Positions 36,101 to 50,545 of a DNA stretch of 64,000 nt are shown here, one piece after another. This DNA comes from Primulina eburnea. Taxonomy: Eukaryota > Streptophyta > Magnoliopsida > Lamiales > Gesneriaceae. The notes under the pieces were generated by a model. It searched no databases. It was not told the origin of the DNA and saw nothing but the letters and a program-made list of their open reading frames with translations. The position numbers and the translations under genes were made by a program. The stretch spans positions 1 to 64,000 of the forward strand of contig NW_027331407.1 of the NCBI RefSeq assembly GCF_022965805.1, in the 5' to 3' direction. How positions within the stretch are numbered: the first letter of the stretch is position 1; the number at the start of each line of letters is the position of its first letter.

Positions 36101-39100
36101 CCAAGTTCTTTTTAAGAATAGCACGCAAAAGTGTTCCCAAAGTTCTATTGACAACTTCAGTTTGTCCATCCGTTTGAGGATGACAAGTAATAGAAAACAA
36201 CAATTTTGTGCCAAGTTTAGCTCATAAAGTATTCCAAAAGTGACTCAAGAATTTAACATCGCGACCAGAAACAATAGTCCTAGGCATGCCATGCAACCTA
36301 CCGACTTCTCTAAAGAACAAATCCGCAATGTTTGAAGCATCATCGGTTTTATGACAAGCTATAAAATGTGCTATCTTAGAGAATCTATCCACAACAACGA
36401 AAATAGAATCCATCCCCTTCTTAGTCCTAGGCACCCCAAAATAAAGTCCATAGAAATGTCAATCCAAGTTCTTTTTAAGAATAGCACGCAAAAGTGTTCC
36501 CAAAGTGCTATTGACAACTTCAGTTTGTCCATCAGTTTGAGGATGAGAAGTAGTAGAAAACAACAATTTCGTGCCAAGTTTAGACCATAAAGTATTCCAA
36601 AAGTAACTCAAGAATTTAACATCACGACCAGAATCAATAGTCCTAGGCATGCCATGCAACCTAACGACTTCTCTAATGAACAAATCCGCAATGTTTGAAG
36701 CATAATCGGTTTTATGACAAGCTATAAAATGTGCCATCTTAGAAAATGTATCCACAACAACGAAAATAGAATCCCTCCTCTTCTCAGTCCTAGGCAACCC
36801 CAAAATAAAGTCCATAGAAATGTCAATCCAAGTTCTTTTTAAGAATAGCACGCAAAAGTGTTCCCAAAGTTCTATTGACAACTTCAGTTTGTCCATCCGT
36901 TTGAGGATGACAAGTAGTAGAAAACAACAATTTTGTGCCAAGTTTAGCCCATAAAGTATTCCAAAAGTGACTCAAGAATTTAACATCGCGACCAGAAACA
37001 ATAGTCCTAGGCATGCCATGCAACCTACCGACTTCTCTAAAGAACAAATCCACAATGTTTGAAGCATCATCGGTTTTATGACAAGCTATAAAATGTGCTA
37101 TCTTAGAGAATCTATCCACCACAACGAAAATAGAATCCATCCCCTTCTTAGTCCCAGGCACCCCAAAATAAAGTCCATAGAAATGTCAATCCAAGTTCTT
37201 TTAAGAATAGCACGCAAAAGTGTTCTCAAAGTGCTATTGACAACTTCAGTTTGTCCATCAGTTTGAGGATGAGAAGTAGTAGAAAACAACAATTTCGTGC
37301 CAAGTTTAGCCCATAAAGTATTCCAAAAGTAACTAAAAATTTAACATCGCGACCAGAATCAATAGTCCTAGGCATGCCATGCAACCTAACGACTTCTCTA
37401 ATGAACAAATCCGCAATGTTTGAAGCATAATCGGTTTTATGACAAGCTATAAAATGTGCCATCTTAACAACGAAAATAGAATCCCTCCCCTTCTTAGTCC
37501 TAGGCAACCCCAAAATAAAGTTCATAGAAATGTCAATCCAAGTTCTTTTTAAGAATAGCACGCAAAAGTGTTCCCAAAGTTCTATTGACAACTTCAGTTT
37601 GTCCATCCGTTTGAGGATGACAAGTAGTAGAAAACAACAATTTTGTGCCAAGTTTAGCCCATAAAGTATTCCAAAAGTGACTCAAGAATTTAACATCGCG
37701 ACCAGAAACAATAGTCCTAGGCATGCCATGCAACCTACCGACTTCTCTAAAGAACTAATCCGCAATGTTTGAAGCATCATCGATTTTATGACAAGCTATA
37801 AAATGTGCCATCTTAGAGAATCTATCCACAACAACGAAAATAGAATCCATCCCCTTCTTAGTCCTAGGCACCCCAAAATAAAGTCCATAGAAATGTCAAT
37901 CCAAGTTCTTTTTAAGAATAGCACGCAAAAGTGTTCCCAAAGTTCTATTGACAACTTCAGTTTGTCCATCCGTTTGAGGATGACAAGTAGTAGAAAACAA
38001 CAATTTTGTGCCAAGTTTAGACCATAAAGTATTCCAAAAGTAACTCAAGAATTTAACATCGCGACCAGAAACAATAGTCCTAGGCATGCCATGCAACCTA
38101 CCAACTTCTCTAAAGAACAAATCCGCAATGTTTGAAGCATCATCGATTTTATGACAAGCTATAAAATGTGCCATCTTAGAGAATCTATCCACAACAACGA
38201 AAATAGAATCCCTCCCCTTCTGAGTCCTAGGCAACCTCAAAATAAAGTCCATAGAAATGTCAATCCAAGTTCTTTTTAAGAATAGCACGCAAAAGTGTTC
38301 CCAAAGTGCTATTGACAACTTCAGTTTGTCCATCCGTTTGAGGATGACAAGTAGTAGAAAACAACAATTTTGTGCCAAGTTTAGCCCATAAAGTATTCCA
38401 AAAGTGACTCAAGAATTTAACATCGCGACCAGAAACAATAGTCCTAGGCATGCCATGCAACCTACCGACTTCTCTAAAGAACTAATCCGCAATGTTTGAA
38501 GCATCATCGATTTTATGACAAGCTATAAAATGTGCCATCTTAGAGAATCTATCCACAACAACGAAAATAGAATCCATCCCCTTCTTAGTCCTAGGCAACC
38601 CCAAAATAAAGTCCATAGAAATGTCAATCCAAGTTCTTTTTAAGAATAGCACGCAAAAGTGTTCCCAAAGTTCTATTGACAACTTCAGTTTGTCCATCCG
38701 TTTGAGGATGACAAGTAGTAGAAAACAACAATTTTGTGCCAAGTTTAGACCATAAAGTATTCCAAAAGTAACTCAAGAATTTAACATCGCGACCAGAAAC
38801 AATAGTCCTAGGCATGCCATGCAACCTACCGACTTCTCTAAAGAACAAATCCGCAATGTTTGAAGCATCATCGATTTTATGACAAGCTATAAAATGTGCC
38901 ATCTTAGAGAATCTATCCACAACAACGAAAATAGAATCCCTCCCCTTCTTAGTCCTAGGCAACCTCAAAATAAAGTCCATAGAAATGTCAATCCAAGTTC
39001 TTTTTAAGAATAGCACGCAAAAGTGTTCCCAAAGTGCTATTGACAACTTCAGTTTGTCCATCCGTTTGAGGATGACAAGTAGTAGAAAACAACAATTTTG

Positions 39101-42100
39101 TGCCAAGTTTAGCCCATAAAGTATTCCAAAAGTAACTCAAGAATTTAACATCGCGACCAGAAACAATAGTCCTAGGCATGCCATGCAACCTACCGACTTC
39201 TCTAAAGAACTAATCCGCAATGTTTGAAGCATCATCGATTTTATGACAAGCTATAAAATGTGCCATCTTAGAGAATCTATCCACAACAACGAAAATAGAA
39301 TCCATCCCCTTCTTAGTCCTAGGCACCCCAAAATAAAGTCCATAGAAATGTCAATCCAAGTTCTTTTTAAGAATAGCACGCAAAAGTGTTCCCAAAGTTC
39401 TATTGACAACTTCAGTTTGTCCATCCGTTTGAGGATGACAAGTAGTAGAAAACAACAATTTTGTGCCAAGTTTAGACCATAAAGTATTCCAAAAGTAACT
39501 CAAGAATTTAACATCGCGACCAGAAACAATAGTCCTAGGCATGCCATGCAACCTACCAACTTCTCTAAAGAACAAATCCGCAATGTTTGAAGCATCATCG
39601 ATTTTATGACAAGCTATAAAATGTGCCATCTTAGAGAATCTATCCACAACAACGAAAATAGAATCCCTCCCCTTCTTAGTCCTAGGCAACCTCAAAATAA
39701 AGTCCATAGAAATGTCAATCCAAGTTCTTTTTAAGAATAGCACGCAAAAGTGTTCCCAAAGTGCTATTGACAACTTCAGTTTGTCCATCCGTTTGAGGAT
39801 GACAAGTAGTAGAAAACAACAATTTTGTGCCAAGTTTAGCCCATAAAGTCTTCCAAAAGTAACTCAAGAATTTAACATCGCGACCAGAAACAATAGTCCT
39901 AGGCATGCCATGCAACCTACCGACTTCTCTAAAGAACTAATCCGCAATGTTTGAAGCATCATCAGTTTTATGACAAGCTATAAAATGTGCCATCTTAGAG
40001 AATCTATCCACAACAACGAAAATAGAATCCATCCCCTTCTTAGTCCTAGGCAACCCCAAAATAAAGTCCATAGAAATGTCAATCCAAGTTCTTTTTAAGA
40101 ATAGCACGCAAAAGTGTTCCCAAAGTTCTATTGACAACTTCAGTTTGTCCATCCGTTTGAGGATGACAAGTAGTAGAAAACAACAATTTTGTGCCAAGTT
40201 TAGCCCATAAAGTATTCCAAAAGTAACTCAAGAATTTAACATCGCGACCAGAAACAATAGTCCTAGGCATGCCATGCAACCTACCGACTTCTCTAAAGAA
40301 CAAATCCGCAATGTTTGAAGCATCATCGGTTTTATGACAAGCTATAAAATGTGCCATCTTAGAGAATCTATCCACAACAACGAAAATAGAATCCATCCCC
40401 TTCTTAGTCCTAGGCAACCCCAAAATAAAGTCCATAGAAATGTCAATCCAAGTTCTTTTTAAGAATAGCACGCAAAAGTGTTCCCAAAGTTCTATTGACA
40501 ACTTCAGTTTGTCCATCCGTTTGAGGATGACAAGTAGTAGAAAACAACAATTTTGTGCCAAGTTTAGACCATAAAGTATTCCAAAAGTAACTCAAGAATT
40601 TAACATCGCGACCAGAAACAATAGTCCTAGGCATGCCATGCAACCTAACGACTTCTCTAAAGAACAAATCCGCAATGTTTGAAGCATCATCGGTTTTATG
40701 ACAAGCTATAAAATGTGCCATCTTAGAGAATCTATCCACAACAACGAAAATAGAATCCCTCCCCTTCTTAGTCCTAGGCAACCCCAAAATAAAGTCCATA
40801 GAAATGTCAATCCAAGTTCTTTTTAAGAATAGCACGCAAAAGTGTTCCCAAAGTTCTATTGACAACTTCAGTTTGTCCATCCGTTTGAGGATGACAAGTA
40901 GTAGAAAACAACAATTTTGTGCCAAGTTTAGCCCATAAAGTATTCCAAAAGTAACTCAAGAATTTAACATCGCGACCAGAAACAATAGTCCTAGGCATGC
41001 CATGCAACCTACCGACTTCTCTAAAGAACAAATCCGCAATGTTTGAAGCATCATCGGTTTTATGACAAGCTATAAAATGTGCCATCTTAGAGAATCTATC
41101 CACAACAACGAAAATAGAATCCATCCCCTTCTTAGTCCTAGGCAACCCCAAAATAAAGTCCATAGAAATGTCAATCCAAGTTCTTTTTAAGAATAGCACG
41201 CAAAAGTGTTCCCAAAGTTCTATTGACAACTTCAGTTTGTCCATCCGTTTGAGGATGACAAGTAGTAGAAAACAACAATTTTGTGCCAAGTTTAGCCCAT
41301 AAAGTATTCCAAAAGTAACTCAAGAATTTAACATCGCGACCAGAAACAATAGTCCTAGGCATGCCATGCAACCTAACGACTTCTCTAAAGAACAAATCCG
41401 CAATGTTTGAAGCATCATCGGTTTTATGACAAGCTATAAAATGTGCCATCTTAGAGAATCTATCCACAACAACGAAAATAGAATCCCTCCCCTTCTTAGT
41501 CCTAGGCAACCCCAAAATAAAGTCCATAGAAATGTCAATCCAAGTTCTTTTTAAGAATAGCACGCAAAAGTGTTCCCAAAGTTCTATTGACAACTTCAGT
41601 TTGTCCATCCGTTTGAGGATGACAAGTAGTAGAAAACAACAATTTTGTGCCAAGTTTAGCCCATAAAGTATTCCAAAAGTAACTCAAGAATTTAACATCG
41701 CGACCAGAAACAATAGTCCTAGGCATGCCATGCAACCTACCGACTTCTCTAAAGAACAAATCCGCAATGTTTGAAGCATCATCGGTTTTATGACAAGCTA
41801 TAAAATGTGCCATCTTAGAGAATCTATCCACAACAACGAAAATAGAATCCATCCCCTTCTTAGTCCTAGGCAACCCCAAAATAAAGTCCATAGAAATGTC
41901 AATCCAAGTTCTTTTTAAGAATAGCACGCAAAAGTGTTCCCAAAGTTCTATTGACAACTTCAGTTTGTCCATCCGTTTGAGGATGACAAGTAGTAGAAAA
42001 CAACAATTTTGTGCCAAGTTTAGCCCATAAAGTATTCCAAAAGTAACTCAAGAATTTAACATCGCGACCAGAAACAATAGTCCTAGGCATGCCATGCAAC

Positions 42101-45100
42101 CTACCGACTTCTCTAAAGAACAAATCCGCAATGTTTGAAGCATCATCGGTTTTATGACAAGCTATAAAATGTGCCATCTTAGAGAATCTATCCACAACAA
42201 CGAAAATAGAATCCCTCCCCTTCTTAGTCCTAGGCAACCCCAAAATAAAGTCCATAGAAATGTCAATCCAAGTTCTTTTTAAGAATAGCACGCAAAAGTG
42301 TTCCCAAAGTTCTATTGACAACTTCAGTTTGTCCATCCGTTTGAGGATGACAAGTAGTAGAAAACAACAATTTTGTGCCAAGTTTAGCCCATAAAGTATT
42401 CCAAAAGTAACTCAAGAATTTAACATCGCGACCAGAAACAATAGTCCTAGGCATGCCATGCAACCTACCGACTTCTCTAAAGAACAAATCCGCAATGTTT
42501 GAAGCATCATCGGTTTTATGACAAGCTATAAAATGTGCCATCTTAGAGAATCTATCCACAACAACGAAAATAGAATCCATCCCCTTCTTAGTCCTAGGCA
42601 ACCCCAAAATAAAGTCCATAGAAATGTCAATCCAAGTTCTTTTTAAGAATAGCACGCAAAAGTGTTCCCAAAGTTCTATTGACAACTTCAGTTTGTCCAT
42701 CCGTTTGAGGATGACAAGTAGTAGAAAACAACAATTTTGTGCCAAGTTTAGCCCATAAAGTATTCCAAAAGTAACTCAAGAATTTAACATCGCGACCAGA
42801 AACAATAGTCCTAGGCATGCCATGCAACCTACCGACTTCTCTAAAGAACAAATCCGCAATGTTTGAAGCATCATCGGTTTTATGACAAGCTATAAAATGT
42901 GCCATCTTAGAGAATCTATCCACAACAACGAAAATAGAATCCATCCCCTTCTTAGTCCTAGGCAACCCCAAAATAAAGTCCATAGAAATGTCAATCCAAG
43001 TTCTTTTTAAGAATAGCACGCAAAAGTGTTCCCAAAGTTCTATTGACAACTTCAGTTTGTCCATCCGTTTGAGGATGACAAGTAGTAGAAAACAACAATT
43101 TTGTGCCAAGTTTAGCCCATAAAGTATTCCAAAAGTAACTCAAGAATTTAACATCGCGACCAGAAACAATAGTCCTAGGCATGCCATGCAACCTACCGAC
43201 TTCTCTAAAGAACAAATCCGCAATGTTTGAAGCATCATCGGTTTTATGACAAGCTATAAAATGTGCCATCTTAGAGAATCTATCCACAACAACGAAAATA
43301 GAATCCCTCCCCTTCTTAGTCCTAGGCAACCCCAAAATAAAGTCCATAGAAATGTCAATCCAAGTTCTTTTTAAGAATAGCACGCAAAAGTGTTCCCAAA
43401 GTTCTATTGACAACTTCAGTTTGTCCATCCGTTTGAGGATGACAAGTAGTAGAAAACAACAATTTTGTGCCAAGTTTAGCCCATAAAGTATTCCAAAAGT
43501 AACTCAAGAATTTAACATCGCGACCAGAAACAATAGTCCTAGGCATGCCATGCAACCTACCGACTTCTCTAAAGAACTAATCCGCAATGTTTGAAGCATC
43601 ATCGGTTTTATGACAAGCTATAAAATGTGCCATCTTAGAGAATCTATCCACAACAACGAAAATAGAATCCATCCCCTTCTTAGTCCTAGGCAACCCCAAA
43701 ATAAAGTCCATAGAAATGTCAATCCAAGTTCTTTTTAAGAATAGCACGCAAAAGTGTTCCCAAAGTTCTATTGACAACTTCAGTTTGTCCATCCGTTTGA
43801 GGATGACAAGTAGTAGAAAACAACAATTTTGTGCCAAGTTTAGCCCATAAAGTATTCCAAAAGTAACTCAAGAATTTAACATCGCGACCAGAAACAATAG
43901 TCCTAGGCATGCCATGCAACCTACCGACTTCTCTAAAGAACAAATCCGCAATGTTTGAAGCATCATCGGTTTTATGACAAGCTATAAAATGTGCCATCTT
44001 AGAGAATCTATCCACAACAACGAAAATAGAATCCATCCCCTTCTTAGTCCTAGGCAACCCCAAAATAAAGTCCATAGAAATGTCAATCCAAGTTCTTTTT
44101 AAGAATAGCACGCAAAAGTGTTCCCAAAGTTCTATTGACAACTTCAGTTTGTCCATCCGTTTGAGGATGACAAGTAGTAGAAAACAACAATTTTGTGCCA
44201 AGTTTAGCCCATAAAGTATTCCAAAAGTAACTCAAGAATTTAACATCGCGACCAGAAACAATAGTCCTAGGCATGCCATGCAACCTACCGACTTCTCTAA
44301 AGAACAAATCCGCAATGTTTGAAGCATCATCGGTTTTATGACAAGCTATAAAATGTGCCATCTTAGAGAATCTATCCACAACAACGAAAATAGAATCCCT
44401 CCCCTTCTTAGTCCTAGGCAACCCCAAAATAAAGTCCATAGAAATGTCAATCCAAGTTCTTTTTAAGAATAGCACGCAAAAGTGTTCCCAAAGTTCTATT
44501 GACAACTTCAGTTTGTCCATCCGTTTGAGGATGACAAGTAGTAGAAAACAACAATTTTGTGCCAAGTTTAGCCCATAAAGTCTTCCAAAAGTAACTCAAG
44601 AATTTAACATCGCGACCAGAAACAATAGTCCTAGGCATGCCATGCAACCTACCGACTTCTCTAAAGAACAAATCCGCAATGTTTGAAGCATCATCGAGTT
44701 TTATGACAAGCTATAAAATGTGCCATCTTAGAGAATCTATCCACAACAACGAAAATAGAATCCATCCCCTTCTTAGTCCTAGGCAACCCCAAAATAAAGT
44801 CCATAGAAATGTCAATCCAAGTTCTTTTTAAGAATAGCACGCAAAAGTGTTCCCAAAGTTCTATTGACAACTTCAGTTTGTCCATCCGTTTGAGGATGAC
44901 AAGTAGTAGAAAACAACAATTTTGTGCCAAGTTTAGCCCATAAAGTATTCCAAAAGTAACTCAAGAATTTAACATCGCGACCAGAAACAATAGTCCTAGG
45001 CATGCCATGCAACCTACCGACTTCTCTAAAGAACAAATCCGCAATGTTTGAAGCATCATCGGTTTTATGACAAGCTATAAAATGTGCCATCTTAGAGAAT

Positions 45101-47319
45101 CTATCCACAACAACGAAAATAGAATCCATCCCCTTCTTAGTCCTAGGCAACCCCAAAATAAAGTCCATAGAAATGTCAATCCAAGTTCTTTTTAAGAATA
45201 GCACGCAAAAGTGTTCCCAAAGTTCTATTGACAACTTCAGTTTGTCCATCCGTTTGAGGATGACAAGTAGTAGAAAACAACAATTTTGTGCCAAGTTTAG
45301 CCCATAAAGTATTCCAAAAGTAACTCAAGAATTTAACATCGCGACCAGAAACAATAGTCCTAGGCATGCCATGCAACCTACCGACTTCTCTAAAGAACAA
45401 ATCCGCAATGTTTGAAGCATCATCGGTTTTATGACAAGCTATAAAATGTGCCATCTTAGAGAATCTATCCACAACAACGAAAATAGAATCCCTCCCCTTC
45501 TTAGTCCTAGGCAACCCCAAAATAAAGTCCATAGAAATGTCAATCCAAGTTCTTTTTAAGAATAGCACGCAAAAGTGTTCCCAAAGTTCTATTGACAACT
45601 TCAGTTTGTCCATCCGTTTGAGGATGACAAGTAGTAGAAAACAACAATTTTGTGCCAAGTTTAGCCCATAAAGTATTCCAAAAGTAACTCAAGAATTTAA
45701 CATCGCGACCAGAAACAATAGTCCTAGGCATGCCATGCAACCTACCGACTTCTCTAAAGAACAAATCCGCAATGTTTGAAGCATCATCGGTTTTATGACA
45801 AGCTATAAAATGTGCCATCTTAGAGAATCTATCCACAACAACGAAAATAGAATCCCTCCCCTTCTTAGTCCTAGGCAACCCCAAAATAAAGTCCATAGAA
45901 ATGTCAATCCAAGTTCTTTTTAAGAATAGCACGCAAAAGTGTTCCCAAAGTTCTATTGACAACTTCAGTTTGTCCATCCGTTTGAGGATGACAAGTAGTA
46001 GAAAACAACAATTTTGTGCCAAGTTTAGCCCATAAAGTATTCCAAAAGTAACTCAAGAATTTAACATCGCGACCAGAAACAATAGTCCTAGGCATGCCAT
46101 GCAACCTACCGACTTCTCTAAAGAACAAATCCGCAATGTTTGAAGCATCATCGGTTTTATGACAAGCTATAAAATGTGCCATCTTAGAGAATCTATCCAC
46201 AACAACGAAAATAGAATCCATCCCCTTCTTAGTCCTAGGCAACCCCAAAATAAAGTCCATAGAAATGTCAATCCAAGTTCTTTTTAAGAATAGCACGCAA
46301 AAGTGTTCCCAAAGTTCTATTGACAACTTCAGTTTGTCCATCCGTTTGAGGATGACAAGTAGTAGAAAACAACAATTTTGTGCCAAGTTTAGCCCATAAA
46401 GTATTCCAAAAGTAACTCAAGAATTTAACATCGCGACCAGAAACAATAGTCCTAGGCATGCCATGCAACCTACCGACTTCTCTAAAGAACAAATCCGCAA
46501 TGTTTGAAGCATCATCGGTTTTATGACAAGCTATAAAATGTGCCATCTTAGAGAATCTATCCACAACAACGAAAATAGAATCCCTCCCCTTCTTAGTCCT
46601 AGGCAACCCCAAAATAAAGTCCATAGAAATGTCAATCCAAGTTCTTTTTAAGAATAGCACGCAAAAGTGTTCCCAAAGTTCTATTGACAACTTCAGTTTG
46701 TCCATCCGTTTGAGGATGACAAGTAGTAGAAAACAACAATTTTGTGCCAAGTTTAGCCCATAAAGTATTCCAAAAGTAACTCAAGAATTTAACATCGCGA
46801 CCAGAAACAATAGTCCTAGGCATGCCATGCAACCTACCGACTTCTCTAAAGAACAAATCCGCAATGTTTGAAGCATCATCGAGTTTTATGACAAGCTATA
46901 AAATGTGCCATCTTAGAGAATCTATCCACAACAACGAAAATAGAATCCATCCCCTTCTTAGTCCTAGGCAACCCCAAAATAAAGTCCATAGAAATGTCAA
47001 TCCAAGTTCTTTTTAAGAATAGCACGCAAAAGTGTTCCCAAAGTTCTATTGACAACTTCAGTTTGTCCATCCGTTTGAGGATGACAAGTAGTAGAAAACA
47101 ACAATTTTGTGCCAAGTTTAGCCCATAAAGTATTCCAAAAGTAACTCAAGAATTTAACATCGCGACCAGAAACAATAGTCCTAGGCATGCCATGCAACCT
47201 ACCGACTTCTCTAAAGAACGAATCCGCAATGTTTGAAGCATCATCAGTTTGTATGACAAGCATATAAAATGTGCCATCTTAGAGAATCTAATACACAACA
47301 AACGAAAATAGAAAGAATC
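33137..47319 (-). repeat. 364-bp satellite array derived from a Ty3/gypsy integrase core (about 39 units)
   Basis: A head-to-tail tandem array with a period of 364 bp (for example identical starts at 40079, 40443, 40807, 41171, 41535 and 41899). On the minus strand each unit encodes the core of a Ty3/gypsy integrase, in order [72 protein letters not shown]. Because 364 is not a multiple of 3, the frame shifts at each junction and the ORFs stop after about 1.3 units, so nothing here is a functional gene. Units are nearly identical after about 39000 and more varied at 33137-39000, as expected for an array edge. Higher-order blocks are described in the findings. Confidence 0.95.
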
Positions 47320-50300
47320 CACAAACCACCCAACCAACCACACACCCCACCCAAACCAACCACACCCCACAAAACCACAAACACCAAGCCAAACCAAAAA
47401 CCACCCCACCACACAAACCCCCACACCCCCCACCCCACCCCCACAACAACCCACTCCCCCCCACCAAACCACACACAAACCCCCACCCCAACCCAACACC
47501 AAACAACCCCCACCCACCCACAACCCCACCCCAACCCCACACCACACCAAAAACCAACCCCACCCAACCAAAACACCACACCCACCCACAACCAACAAAC
47601 ACACCACCCCCCCCAAACACACACCCACGCCCCAACCCCCAAACCAACCAAACCCCAACAAACACCCCCCAACCCCCCCAACCACACCAACCCCCACAAC
47701 CACCCAACACCCACACACACCCCCAAAACACCAACCACGAAAAACCCAACACCCACCACCCCCCAACCACAACAAAACCAAACACACAACACACAACCCC
47801 CAACCCAAACAAACAAAAACACAAAAACCAACCCACAACCAAACCCAACAAAACACCAACCACCACCCCACAACCCCCAACACACACCCACCCACCACAA
47901 CCTAACCCACCCCCAACCCACCCCACCCCACCAACCCCCAAAACACAACCAATCAACCACCACCACAACACCCCCAAACCCAACAAACACCCGCAACAAC
48001 AACCAACAACCACCCACACCACCCAAACCCACCCAACCCCCCCAAAAAACCAAACCACGACCCAAAACCCCCCAACCACACCCACCCCCACCCACCCCCC
48101 ACCCCACAACCCCCAACCCCCCCCAACACAACACACCCCAACACCCCCACCCTCCCCACCCACACCCCCCCCCACCCACCCAAACACACCCACACCCCCC
48201 AACAAAACCAACACCAAACCACACACACACCACCAAAACCCAAAAACACCCACCACACCCAAACCCCACAACCCCAACACAAACAGAACCGACCCCCCAC
48301 ACCCACACCCACCCCCCCACCCGCTCCAACAACCCCCAACCACCCAACAAAACCCCACCAACCCAACCCACACCCCACCCACAACCCCAAAACACCAACC
48401 ACACAAACCCCCCCCCACCCACCAACAACAACACAACCCACAAACACAACAAACAAACAACAACACACACACCACCCCAACAAACCCCACCCACAACCAC
48501 CAAACACGAGACCACCCACAAAACCCCCCACCCCCCACCCCAACCCCAAACCCAACCCCCCACCCACCCACACCAACACAACACCCACCACCCCCCAGCC
48601 CCACACACCAACCCCCCCCCACAACACAACAACAACCCCCCACCCACCCACCCAACACCACAACCACAAACACCAACCAAACCCCACAACACCACACCAC
48701 CACCCCCAAACAAACCCCCCCCAAACACACCCCACACCCCCCCCCAGCACCCCCACACCCCCATCCAACCACACCCACACCCAACACCCCCCCCCCACAC
48801 CACCCACACCCACCACCCACCCCCCCAAACCAAAAACCCCCCACCAAACCACACCCCAACCAACAACACACAAACCCCACCGCCCAAACCCCCAACCCCA
48901 ACAACCCACAACCACACCACCAACCCCCCCAAACCACCACCCCCCCACCCACCAACCACACCCCCCCCCCCCAACACCACCACCAACCCCACAAACCCAC
49001 AACCATCCCCAACCGCCCCCGACCCCCCCACCAAAACCCAACCCCACCAACACAACCACAAACACCCCCACAACCCACACCCCCCACACCACACCACCCA
49101 CCACACAACACCCCACCCAACAACAAACAACCCCCCCCACAAACGCAAAAACCAGCCCACCCCAAACACACCACCCCACCCCCAACCCGACCCCCCACCC
49201 CACAACACCCCACCCCACACCCCGCCACCACCCCACCACACCACCCAAACCCCCCCCCCCCCCCCCACCCGCCCCCAAACACACACCCCACCTCCAAAAC
49301 CCACCACCCCACACAAACCCACACACAAAAACCAACAAACAAACCGAACCCACACACACACCACCACAAAACACCACCCACACCAACCCCCCCACCCCCC
49401 CCCCCAACCCCCCCCCGAAACACCCCCCACACCCCCACCCCACAAACACCCACAACACCCCACACCACCACACCCACCCACCCAACCCCCCACCACCCAC
49501 CAAACCCCAACCCAACCACCCCCCACCACAACAAACAACCAAACACCACACACACAACCACACCCAAAAAAAACCACATCCCAAAGAACAAACCCCCCCA
49601 CAACAAACCCACCCACCCCCAACCAACACCACCCCCACGAAAAACACCCCCCACGCCCCCACCACCAACCCCCCCCACCACCACCCCACCACACAACCCA
49701 CACCACCCCAACACCCCACAACCCCCCCCAACCCCCCGCAAACGCACCCAACCCCAACACACAAACAACAAAAACCCCCAACACCCCCCCACCACCACCA
49801 CACCCAACAACCCAACCAAAAAACCCCCAACCCCCACCCCCCCCGAACACCCCAACACAAAACCCCCACACCACCCCCAACACCCCCACCCCCCACACCA
49901 CCAACGCACCCCCACCCCCCCCCCAGCACCACCCCCAAACACCCCCCACCCCCCCAGCCCCCCCCAACACCTCCCAACACCGCCACCCCCCCCCCCCCCC
50001 CCAAGAACCGACCCCACCGCAAGACCAAGACCACCACACGCACGAACCCCCAACACACCCCCCACCAAAAAACACACCCCCAGGCCACCCACACACACAA
50101 GCAACAACAAAACACACACCCCCCACCCCCACAAAGACCCCAACCAACCCCCCCCACACCCAACACCACACCCAAACCCACCCACACCCGCACCCACCAC
50201 CCAACCACACCCCAAACCACACACCCCCCCCGCCCACACATCCCCAAACCACAAACAACCCACCACACCCCCCAGCAACCCACAAATCGCCACCGACCAA

Positions 50301-50545
50301 CCCAAAAAACACCAACCCACAACAACCCCCCCAAACACCACCGACCAAACACAACCAACTCCCCCCACCCCAACTAACCACCCACACCACCCCCCGACAA
50401 CGACCCCCCCAAAAAAACGCCCCCGCACCAACACACCCCCCCACACCCCCCCCCAGCCCCCCACAAGCACCCAAACCCCCCCCCACCAAAGCCAAAACCC
50501 ACCCCCCCAAACACACACCCCCAAACACAACCCCCACACACCACA
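47320..50545. other. 3.2-kb A/C-only low-complexity tract interrupting the satellite
   Basis: The plus strand is almost entirely C and A, with very rare G or T and no fixed period. Absence of T on one strand and of A on the other means no stop codon can form in most frames, which creates spurious ORFs of about 800-1,130 codons on both strands. The satellite breaks off after AGAATCC and resumes at ATCCCTTCT, which are adjacent bases of one unit, and both edges carry extra indels. It is either a sequencing or basecalling artefact inside a read or an inserted simple-sequence tract. No protein should be called here. Confidence 0.85.

Noticed and set aside
33137..47319. CRISPR-like regular repeats
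   Set aside because: The whole 364-bp unit is repeated with no unique spacers and no cas genes, and the context is a plant genome.
47320..50545. Degenerate telomere or centromere simple repeat
   Set aside because: There is no CCCTAAA-type periodicity and almost no T. The satellite resumes in phase on the far side.
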